Shown here: one piece after another, positions 1-7,390 of the stretch | Position numbering within the stretch: position 1 is the first letter of the stretch | Layout: each line of letters opens with the position of its first letter | Assembly: GCA_944320955.1 (NCBI GenBank) | Contig: CALUJL010000032.1 | Span: 1-55,160 of the forward strand | Length of the DNA stretch: 55,160 nt | Source: an uncultured Bacteroidaceae bacterium | Lineage (GTDB): Bacteria; Bacteroidota; Bacteroidia; Bacteroidales; Bacteroidaceae | Direction of reading: 5' to 3' | Notes under the pieces: generated by a model | Databases searched by the model: none | What the model saw: only the letters and a program-made list of their open reading frames with translations | What the model was told of the DNA's origin: nothing | Made by a program: the position numbers and the translations under genes

Positions 1-46
1 TGGCGTAAAAAGGCTTAGCAACGATTATCAACGATACTTGAGCAAC

Positions 47-71
47 AAAAAAGGCGCCCGTAAAGAGCGCC
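47..71 (-). terminator. Rho-independent terminator after mnmE
   Basis: On the minus strand a GGCGC/GCGCC stem (53-57 with 67-71) with a 9-nt loop is followed by six T residues (47-52). It lies 46 nt past the mnmE stop codon, on the strand and at the distance expected for its terminator. The remaining left edge (1-46) shows no recognisable gene. Confidence 0.7.
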
Positions 72-116
72 ATATTAATCGATTGTAATCAATTTAACTA
101 TTTGATAATCAATTAT

Positions 117-1526
117 TTATTTACCGACGCAGAAATGTTTAAATATATTTCCCAAGACCTCATCGGTGGTCACTTCCCCAACTATATCTGAGAGGTGGAA
201 AATACATTCACGGAGGTCTTGTGAGATGAGGTCACCGGGAAGATCGGCAGACAGACCTTCTTGTACTCGGCGGATGGAGTCAAGAGAACGAGTCAAGGCT
301 TCGTAATGACGCATGTTCGTAACGACAATATCATTAGAGGACAAGACCGAAAGGTCGGCCGTTTCGGCAAGAATGGTCTTGAGCTTTTCGATTCCTTCCT
401 TATGTTTGGCCGAGAGAAAGACTGTGCGGATACTTTCTGGAAAACCAATAAGGGCAGTAGAGGTGGCAGGTGCGGGTAAATCGGATTTGTTGAAGACTAG
501 AATCAGTTTCTTGTCTTTGCAAAGAGGGAGCACTCTACCGGAAAGATTAGCTATTTGCTCCTCAACCACAGTCCGGTCGATTACCCACAACACTATATCT
601 GCCCGCCGGATAGCTTGAAAACTTCGTTCGATTCCCAATGACTCAATGGCATCTTGCGTCTCGCGAATGCCGGCAGTGTCGATGAAACGGAAGACAGCCC
701 CGCCGATATTTATCGTATCTTCTATCACATCGCGCGTGGTGCCGTGGATGTCGCTCACAATGGCACGTTCTTCCCCCACCAAAGCATTGAGCAAGGTAGA
801 CTTTCCGGCATTGGTCTCACCGACGATGGCGACAGGAATTCCGTTCTTCAACGCATTTCCTACGGCAAAGGAGTCGACCAAGCGAGTTATCAATCCTTCA
901 ATTTGTCCGGCAAGGGAGCGAAGCTCACTGCGATCAGCAAATTCCAATTCTTCATGGTCCGAAAAATCGAGCTCAAGCTCCATAAGCGAAGTAAGATGAA
1001 GAAGCCGGTCGCGAAGCCTTATCAATTCCCGGCTGAAATCTCCCCGCATCTGGTTCATAGCTACCCGGTGCTGCGCTTCTGAAGTAGAAGCGATGAGGTC
1101 GGCCACAGCCTCAGCCTGGCTCAAGTCCATTTTTCCGTTGAGGAAAGCACGCTGCGTAAACTCACCTGGTGCAGCCATCGTACATCCGGCATCAAGCAGC
1201 AGTTGGATTATGGTATGAAGAATATAGACCGAGTCGTGACACATGAATTCCACGCTATCCTCCCCCGTATAAGAGTGCGGGGCACGGAATACGGCAGCAA
1301 GCACCTCGTCCACTACCCTTCCGCTGCTATCCCGGATCTCTCCATGCGAAAGCGTATATCCGGCTCGAGCAGACAAGGGTTCTTTGCTTGGCATCGAATA
1401 GAATAACCGATCGGCAATAGTCAGGGCTTCGCGGCCCGAAACGCGAACAACACCTATGGCACCGCCATGAGCGGTAGCTATGGCACAAATCGTACTATTT
1501 ACATTTCCCATATTAGCAGAATCCAA
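117..1526 (-). CDS. mnmE: tRNA uridine-5-carboxymethylaminomethyl modification GTPase MnmE
   Basis: MnmE works with MnmG to install the 5-carboxymethylaminomethyl group on wobble uridine 34 of several tRNAs in the cytosol. The 469-residue protein has the expected order: an N-terminal folate-binding domain (motif GAIGVVRVSG near 22-31), a helical domain, and an inserted G domain with G1 GETNAGKS (236-243), GTTRD (262-266), DTAG (283-286) and NKSD (346-349). It ends in the catalytic C-terminal CVGK motif, with Cys466. Length is normal for the family. Start choice is uncertain by five codons: a second ATG at 1511 begins closer to the conserved STICAIATA block. It is the downstream gene of the minus-strand group at the left edge; no clear TAnnTTTG box is visible in the 53-nt gap to the methyltransferase gene, so it could be co-transcribed with the upstream genes. 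Confidence 0.96.
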   Translation of the reverse strand: MDSANMGNVNSTICAIATAHGGAIGVVRVSGREALTIADRLFYSMPSKEPLSARAGYTLSHGEIRDSSGRVVDEVLAAVFRAPHSYTGEDSVEFMCHDSVYILHTIIQLLLDAGCTMAAPGEFTQRAFLNGKMDLSQAEAVADLIASTSEAQHRVAMNQMRGDFSRELIRLRDRLLHLTSLMELELDFSDHEELEFADRSELRSLAGQIEGLITRLVDSFAVGNALKNGIPVAIVGETNAGKSTLLNALVGEERAIVSDIHGTTRDVIEDTINIGGAVFRFIDTAGIRETQDAIESLGIERSFQAIRRADIVLWVIDRTVVEEQIANLSGRVLPLCKDKKLILVFNKSDLPAPATSTALIGFPESIRTVFLSAKHKEGIEKLKTILAETADLSVLSSNDIVVTNMRHYEALTRSLDSIRRVQEGLSADLPGDLISQDLRECIFHLSDIVGEVTTDEVLGNIFKHFCVGK

Positions 1527-1579
1527 AATTTAGGAACAATCAGCAAATCCATCGATTGCCTGTTTTACCGAAAAACAAA

Positions 1580-3502
1580 CTACAAGACATATACCGTCTC
1601 ATCTCCACAGATGTTACGTATTTTCATGCGCAACGGTTTGTCCGGAACCCGAATCGAAGCATCCCAAAGCGCTTCGGTTTTTATACCGTCTTTTATAACA
1701 TACCCGGATTTGTCCACTTTTATCTCACACTCGCTATGCCATGGGGCGCACTTTTCCGATGTCGTACAGTCCAGGCTCACCCACTCTATGGTCTCCAATC
1801 CCTCCTCACTCAACTCTATAGGAGTATATTCCCGGTTCTTCCCTTTAGCCCGTAGGTTCAATACCTGCTGCCGGTTTTTCTGATTTACTTCTTCTATTTT
1901 TCGTCTTACCCGGTCGCTCTGAAACTGGAGTATCTCTACTTTCCATCCCTCGAACAGTTCATTCCGCTCTACCGACATGCTCCATTCGGCATAATCCTCC
2001 ACCACTACTTCATCGAGCACTTGCTTCAAGTCGCGAAATTCCACCTCAATCAGCGTATTGTTCTGCTCTTTGATAAATCGCTCTATATCTTTCCGATTGT
2101 CGATATCAATATAATAGATGACAACCCGCCTCGTATCCTCAGGCAAATCGGGCATTGCTTCATGGAGAATACGGTTCATCAAAGGCTTGTCGAGCAAACG
2201 GGTGGTTCCATCCATCAGATTAGGCAAATAGACGGGCACCATACCATACTCCGTATCGATGACCGCTCCAGCCCAGAACTTATCCAATGCCTCCTCGTTG
2301 CGCAAGCCGGGTATCAGCGTCCGCAACTTTTCCATCGTCTGTACAGGGTTCCGGTAAAGCGACACGCCGTCTTTCACTTCCATCACGTCAAACCCGGCTC
2401 CGGCATTCCTCAGGCGCTCGCGCGTAACCTGGATGCTGTTCAGGTTTATATCCACATGTATGAATTTACGCCCCAGGCGGCTGGCCACGGCCGCCGTCAC
2501 TCCGCTCCCTCCAAAGAAGTCGGCGACCACCATCCCTTCGTTGCTCCCGGCTTTAATGATGCGTTCGAGGAGAGCTTCCGGCTTCTGCGTGGCATAGTCC
2601 ACCCGCTCTGCCGACGACGTATTAAGCTGCAAATTGTCGTCATCCCATAAGGAAGTGATGGGAGAGCCTGGATTTTCATCCAGATATTTTTTCTTCGTCT
2701 GTCCGCCCGATCCTTGATAGCTCCGCCCCCGAAGCAGGGCATAGCGCCGTCCCTCCTCGTCTACATACTTATATTCACTATCCACATATTTCTGCGACAT
2801 GGGTCTGTATTGGACATTGAATGTCACCTCCTCGCCCACGGAATACCAGAAAATGGAATCCGTCTGGGTGGTATAGCGCTGCGAAGCCTGATTCTTGACG
2901 CCGCCATACTTTTTCCACACGATTTCATTTCTGAAGTTATCCTCCCCAAACACCTCGTCCATCAGAATCTTCACATAATGCCCTATATGCCAGTCCAGAT
3001 GCACATAGATACTGGCCGTATCACTCATTACCGAACGGATGGCCATCAAGTTCTCATACATCCAGTTCAGATAGCTCTCCTTGTTCCAGATGTCGCCATA
3101 CATTTTCTCCTCGAACGTCTTGAGCTCATCGATATCCAATTCGCTTTCCGCCCGCCGCACAGCCTCTGCCACTTTCGGATTCCGGCGGAGATAAACCTTC
3201 TTGGCATAATCCGCCCCGCTGGCAAAAGGCGGGTCTATATACACCAAGTCTACCGTAATACCCCGGTCTTTCAGGTAAGCGCAAGCCGAAAGGCACTCGC
3301 CCTGAACCAGCAGATTTCTGTCGGCATTGGTGCCGACACGCTCGCGGAGCTCAATCTCATAGAAAGGCATTCCACGCTCGATGCGCTCAATCGCCCGATT
3401 GTTGTCACGATAACGAAGCACACGCTTTGTCCGCACAAAATTGTCAAGCAGGGCCTGCCCTTCCAGTGTATTAGGGAAATAGGGAATATATCTTATAGCC
3501 AT
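1580..3502 (-). CDS. type III-like restriction-modification system, DNA methyltransferase (Mod) subunit
   Basis: A 640-residue DNA methyltransferase of the amino-methylating (N6-adenine or N4-cytosine) class. Catalytic motif IV is DPPF at 90-93, and the SAM-binding FxGxG motif (DFFGGSG) follows at 328-334. Motif IV preceding motif I is the beta-class permutation found in type III Mod proteins. The roughly 190-310 segment between them is the likely target-recognition region. The C-terminal 250 residues are family-specific and I recognise no further motif. The gene begins 15 nt after the stop codon of the restriction helicase gene, so the two are surely one operon. Order is res then mod, the reverse of the classical mod-res arrangement of EcoP1I/EcoP15I. 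The recognition site cannot be read from the sequence. Confidence 0.88.
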   Translation of the reverse strand: MAIRYIPYFPNTLEGQALLDNFVRTKRVLRYRDNNRAIERIERGMPFYEIELRERVGTNADRNLLVQGECLSACAYLKDRGITVDLVYIDPPFASGADYAKKVYLRRNPKVAEAVRRAESELDIDELKTFEEKMYGDIWNKESYLNWMYENLMAIRSVMSDTASIYVHLDWHIGHYVKILMDEVFGEDNFRNEIVWKKYGGVKNQASQRYTTQTDSIFWYSVGEEVTFNVQYRPMSQKYVDSEYKYVDEEGRRYALLRGRSYQGSGGQTKKKYLDENPGSPITSLWDDDNLQLNTSSAERVDYATQKPEALLERIIKAGSNEGMVVADFFGGSGVTAAVASRLGRKFIHVDINLNSIQVTRERLRNAGAGFDVMEVKDGVSLYRNPVQTMEKLRTLIPGLRNEEALDKFWAGAVIDTEYGMVPVYLPNLMDGTTRLLDKPLMNRILHEAMPDLPEDTRRVVIYYIDIDNRKDIERFIKEQNNTLIEVEFRDLKQVLDEVVVEDYAEWSMSVERNELFEGWKVEILQFQSDRVRRKIEEVNQKNRQQVLNLRAKGKNREYTPIELSEEGLETIEWVSLDCTTSEKCAPWHSECEIKVDKSGYVIKDGIKTEALWDASIRVPDKPLRMKIRNICGDETVYVL

Positions 3503-3517
3503 GGCAGTATGAAACTT

Positions 3518-6358
3518 TTAATCACAGAAAAAATCATTTATCAACCTGTACGTCCTCTTTACAAACTCCTCCATCTTAAGCTCATCTTCCAAATAGAGAA
3601 AACAGAAACGTTCGTAACCGAACAGTTCTTTGTTTTTAGGCAGAAACCAAGCCTCCATAAAACGGCGTTTAGCAGCAAACTTGTCGGCGAAGGCCGCCCC
3701 TTTGGTCTCAATTATGGCCATGCGGTTTATCGAACCGTCTTCCTTGCGACTCAATATCAGGAAATCGGGCACATACTTTCCGATGTAAGTCCATGATGCT
3801 CTCTCTTGTTTATAACAATCTATCTTGAATTCGGTCAAGGTATCGTCGCCATTGAAGTAAGCTTCCAGATTTCGGTCTTTCAGGAGAACAAGCAGCCGGG
3901 TAAAATAGCCACATTCCGTCCCGCTGTCGAAATGATACGGCAGGTAGTGGTACGTCTGCTCCCGCTCGGGATGGGGGTCGGCCAACTCCGGGACCGGGAA
4001 TCCTTTTTCCCGCAGTTTCTCAATCACGGCCCGTTCCTCCGGCGAAAGAGACTTGCCCCCGGCATTGACGTCCCAGTCCAGAATTGTATCCACTACTTCT
4101 CGGGAAGGATAAAAAGGAGTTACGTCGTCTACCGACAACGGCGAAGCCAATTGCTCTTCCCGCAGCAAGCGGGCACGACAGAATTCCACCTCTTCCGTGG
4201 CCGAAAAATCCCGTTCCGGCATGAATGCCTGGCGGATGAGCGAACGAACCCGCCCCTGGTCAAAGCGGGGACTGAAACAGAGACATCCATCGTACTGTTC
4301 CGTTATTTTCCTGAAAATATCCCTCAACTCCACTTCAAAACATTTCAAGTCAGGTATGGTCAACGTATTGAAACTCTCTTTCGCTATCGTCCACAACCAG
4401 CGGTTGAAACCGGCCGTTTCCTTACCCTTTTGCTGCTCGGCATAAATGCCGGTTTCCGCTCCAGAGAAGTCCTGCCGATGAATCAGCACCTCGCCCGAAC
4501 GGACCAACAAATCCTTCATCCCCAACCGATCCGAAATCCCGGGCTGGTTCTCGGGAACAATCGTCTGATACGACACACGCAACTGGTAATAATCGACAGC
4601 CGGTACCTTCATCCTGTCCATCCGCGAGAATCGCCCAATCTGTACCTTTCCTCTCGCTCCACCCGTATTCAACTCCTGCAGCGATATGTCTTGCTGCTGC
4701 CGGAGTTGCTTGTTCAGGATGTCCGCGTTGTATTTGTTCAGCCATATCAGGGCGGTTTCCACTTCTCCCTTCACCACCTGGCGCAGGCAGCGGCAGCCAG
4801 TCTGGAGCACCATATTGGTGTGGCACGCCCCTTTCTGCGGGAGGACCACTCCGGTCAGGCTCTTGCAGTCCCAGCCTTCCTTGCCTATCTGTACCAAGAG
4901 CACGAAACGGATACGCGAGAGTTCCGTATCGAGCGAGGCAAACTCAGCCTCCGAACCGTCCGGCTGCGGATAAACCGGGTTTCCGCCGTGGTACTTCAGG
5001 ATTACTTCCGCAGGATTCAATCCTGCCGACGCCGCCAGTTCGGAGACCAACGGAAAGATCTGCTCCTCCAAAGTCTCAATCTGCCCGCAATAGATGGCCA
5101 GTTTGGCACACGTCCCGTTGGCATAGACCGTATCCTTATATTTGTCCAGGAATTCAAGAACCCCGTTGCGCACGATGGAAACCGCATCGTTGTCGGCATA
5201 CTTCACTTCGGGGACTTTCAGGAAGTTGCCTATTCCTTTTATCAGTGGATAGTGGTAGACCACATTGGAGAGTTCCGTATTCCGGATCGTAAAGGCATCG
5301 GCCAGTACGACGCTTTCCGCTTTCTCCAGATACGGCGTACCCGAAAAGCCCAACACACCATTAAAAGTTTGCCGGCGGGTCCAACCGTTGACTACCTGCC
5401 GGAGCTTGATCTCGCTGTCGGCAGCATGGTGCACTTCGTCTATGTAGACCGCCAGATGAGGAATCTTCCCGATTGTCTCCCGCAACTCATTGGCCTGCCG
5501 GATCCGGTCCATCTCTTCCCGGCTGAAGAGGTCGCCGCCTCCGTCCGCACCGGCGCGGTCGAGTATCACCTTCTCGGCATTGGTGACGGCCACCAGCCCC
5601 ATCAAGTCTTCCAAAGGCTGGTAACCGTTGATCTTCCGGGCATTCGGGTTTCGTATCCGGTTGCTCTTCCGGGCCGACTTCTGCTCGTCGAGTATTTCGA
5701 ACTTGATGAGTTTCCGCAAGTTCGAGGCCGCCGGCTCGGGAATCACCCAAGAGGGGTCGAATTCCCTGATATTCCTCAGGCTCGGGACAATGGAAGACTT
5801 CAGCCCGGAGGGAGCCATTATCATGAAGTTGTGGGCAAAGCGGGGATTGTCAGGCTCGTTTTGGGCAAAATACAGGTCCAAATAGATAAAAGCAGCCATC
5901 AGATAAGTCTTTCCGGCCCCCATGGGAAGACTGAAGAGATAGTCGGCATAGTCAACGCCATAAAATATCTTCCGGAAAGTAGCCTCATAGTCTATCTCGT
6001 CCGCATGGTCCACGATAAACTGCTCCAGCTCCGGAGCCAGCTGGCGGCCGCCCCGGTCTCTCAGGCGGGAATATTCGAACAGGGCCGCAGCCGCCCGGTC
6101 GGAGCAGAGCACCCGGCGTGCCGCCACTGAGAGGGGAACGGCATCGAAATCAAGCGTATTGAATACCCCTTGGGTAAAGAGGAACCACAGAGGAGCATTG
6201 CCACAAGCGATTTTCAGATACAGATAGGTCTTGATGGCCTCCACCTGCGCATCGCGCATTTGCCCCCGCGACACAATATAGCCCAGCAGTTCCCTCACCG
6301 TACAGGCAGAGGAAGACAGCCATTCGTCCCGTTTGTTTTCTATCAGTTTGTAGAACAT
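3518..6358 (-). CDS. type III-like restriction enzyme, helicase-nuclease (Res) subunit
   Basis: A 946-residue superfamily 2 helicase fused to a nuclease. Walker A is LPMGAGKTYL (144-153) and Walker B is DEVHH at 307-311. A region around 500-560 with QIGKEGWDCKS followed by QTGCRCLRQ matches helicase motifs V and VI. Near the C terminus D865 and E884-T-K886 form a PD-(D/E)xK nuclease signature. This combination defines type III Res subunits, which translocate or signal along DNA and cut unmodified sites together with Mod. Size and domain order fit the family. It is the first gene of the pair with the methyltransferase gene immediately downstream; a TAnnTTTG promoter box lies about 87-94 nt upstream. 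No truncation is seen, so the system looks intact. Confidence 0.88.
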   Translation of the reverse strand: MFYKLIENKRDEWLSSSACTVRELLGYIVSRGQMRDAQVEAIKTYLYLKIACGNAPLWFLFTQGVFNTLDFDAVPLSVAARRVLCSDRAAAALFEYSRLRDRGGRQLAPELEQFIVDHADEIDYEATFRKIFYGVDYADYLFSLPMGAGKTYLMAAFIYLDLYFAQNEPDNPRFAHNFMIMAPSGLKSSIVPSLRNIREFDPSWVIPEPAASNLRKLIKFEILDEQKSARKSNRIRNPNARKINGYQPLEDLMGLVAVTNAEKVILDRAGADGGGDLFSREEMDRIRQANELRETIGKIPHLAVYIDEVHHAADSEIKLRQVVNGWTRRQTFNGVLGFSGTPYLEKAESVVLADAFTIRNTELSNVVYHYPLIKGIGNFLKVPEVKYADNDAVSIVRNGVLEFLDKYKDTVYANGTCAKLAIYCGQIETLEEQIFPLVSELAASAGLNPAEVILKYHGGNPVYPQPDGSEAEFASLDTELSRIRFVLLVQIGKEGWDCKSLTGVVLPQKGACHTNMVLQTGCRCLRQVVKGEVETALIWLNKYNADILNKQLRQQQDISLQELNTGGARGKVQIGRFSRMDRMKVPAVDYYQLRVSYQTIVPENQPGISDRLGMKDLLVRSGEVLIHRQDFSGAETGIYAEQQKGKETAGFNRWLWTIAKESFNTLTIPDLKCFEVELRDIFRKITEQYDGCLCFSPRFDQGRVRSLIRQAFMPERDFSATEEVEFCRARLLREEQLASPLSVDDVTPFYPSREVVDTILDWDVNAGGKSLSPEERAVIEKLREKGFPVPELADPHPEREQTYHYLPYHFDSGTECGYFTRLLVLLKDRNLEAYFNGDDTLTEFKIDCYKQERASWTYIGKYVPDFLILSRKEDGSINRMAIIETKGAAFADKFAAKRRFMEAWFLPKNKELFGYERFCFLYLEDELKMEEFVKRTYRLINDFFCD

Positions 6359-6444
6359 ATTGCAGTCAGTGCCCCGTCACTCCCCCACTCTTTCCGCAGG
6401 GAATCCGGCAGCCTGCGGGGCGGGCTTGCCTTCTCTTGGGTGGA

Positions 6445-6475
6445 CAAAGATAGTGCTTCGGCGGCAAATGCCGAA
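6445..6475 (-). promoter_or_regulatory. Bacteroidetes-type promoter for the restriction-modification operon
   Basis: On the minus strand TATCTTTG (6445-6452) matches the -7 consensus TAnnTTTG. A TTC (6473-6475) sits 20 nt upstream in place of TTG. Transcription would start near 6437, giving an approximately 80-nt leader before the res start codon at 6358. The leader contains a short GC-rich palindrome (CCGCAGG...CCTGCGG). The 350-nt gap 6359-6708 holds this promoter and the divergent one at 6524-6553; I see no gene in it. Confidence 0.55.
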
Positions 6476-6523
6476 CGGGAAAGCCGAAAAAATGGGAAAA
6501 AGGGGGAAATGCAGTGTATCGCA

Positions 6524-6553
6524 TTGAGTAATCGCGAAATACCCTTACCTTTG
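6524..6553 (+). promoter_or_regulatory. Bacteroidetes-type promoter for the lipoprotein/C10 protease block
   Basis: TTG (6524-6526), 19-nt spacer, TACCTTTG (6546-6553) fits the Bacteroidetes consensus well. Transcription should start near 6560, leaving a leader of about 150 nt before the ATG at 6709. No further promoter-like box is visible before 7391, so the lipoprotein and first protease genes are probably co-transcribed. Confidence 0.65.
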
Positions 6554-6708
6554 CGTGGTATTCGCCGCAGAGTGTAGTTTGGTTACAGGTTTTTCTTTTC
6601 TGCGGCGGTATGCATTACCAGTAAGCATATTATGACAGAAAGGGGAACGGGGCAGGCTGTCCGACACAAATCAGAAATATAAAAATAGAGACAGATACGA
6701 AAAAGAAA

Positions 6709-7266
6709 ATGAAGAAGACAAAAATAATTGTTCCGGTGGTGGCATCGTACCTGATGGCTGCCGGATGTTCACACACCGACAAGGTGCAGACGCAGACGCA
6801 GGCGCCGCAACGCAGTGATAAAGTCATGATGGTGAGAGGCGGTGTGGCAGCACTTCCCCGCGCCGTGGTCTACCGCACAGACCGCGACTACAGCGAACTG
6901 GTGGCCGTGACGCTCGACGCCACGGGCAAGCGCATAGTGTCGTTTCCCGACCCCGCCGACCTGCGCGGCACCGACCCGCGCCCGCTGCCGTTGCGCGACG
7001 GCTGGCTGCTGGACAGACGTGGCGTGGGTCCCCGGACAGCCTTTCTGGATATCAACGTGAGCGACTACGCTGCTCTGGAGAAAGCCCCCTCGGCCGACTC
7101 GCTTTTGCGGCACGTCAAGGTGCGCAGTCCGTTCACGGAGATGTATGCCCTGCCGCTGACCGCCGACGAGGCACGGCGCGACACCGCCGCCTGCAACAGA
7201 ATAATTGCCGGTGGCCTGAAGGACTGCAAAGAGCTGCTCGGCCGGGTGGGAATAGTGTTGGAATAA
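6709..7266 (+). CDS. small lipoprotein of unknown function upstream of C10 proteases
   Basis: A 185-residue protein with a lipoprotein signal: short basic start MKKTK, hydrophobic stretch, then the lipobox AAGC with Cys20. The mature part has no Cys pair or catalytic motif I recognise; it carries blocks such as VVYRTDRDYSELV, SFPDPADLRG and LLDRRGVGPRTAF that I associate, without a search, with uncharacterised Bacteroidales lipoproteins. It is the first gene after the promoter at 6524 and precedes two secreted C10 cysteine proteases by 124 nt. In Bacteroides, C10 protease genes are sometimes accompanied by Spi-like inhibitor genes, but this protein does not resemble the Spi/propeptide fold visible in the proteases themselves, so an inhibitor role is only a possibility. 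Confidence 0.75.
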   Translation: MKKTKIIVPVVASYLMAAGCSHTDKVQTQTQAPQRSDKVMMVRGGVAALPRAVVYRTDRDYSELVAVTLDATGKRIVSFPDPADLRGTDPRPLPLRDGWLLDRRGVGPRTAFLDINVSDYAALEKAPSADSLLRHVKVRSPFTEMYALPLTADEARRDTAACNRIIAGGLKDCKELLGRVGIVLE

Positions 7267-7390
7267 AGAGGGAGAACCAATAGGACAAATAAGACCAATA
7301 GGAAGTTCCAAGAGCTAATGGCCTTTAACTCCTTCCGGTTCCCTTAATTCCTTTTAATCTTATAGCTCCTTAAAATTAAAACTAAAATAG

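Noticed and set aside
53-120. Possible attachment site or direct repeats at the left edge (repeated TTGATTA, AACGAT)
   Set aside because: Repeats are short and AT-rich, and no integrase gene is visible; the hairpin at 53-71 is adequately explained as the mnmE terminator.
3806-6130. 774-residue plus-strand frame opposite the restriction helicase
   Set aside because: Antisense shadow; no start context, no domain, and the minus-strand protein has clear Walker and nuclease motifs.
6709-7266. Spi-like protease inhibitor encoded before the C10 proteases
   Set aside because: The protein lacks the propeptide/Spi motif (YYAFN...GYVIVAADD) that is visible in the proteases; only genomic position supports the idea.
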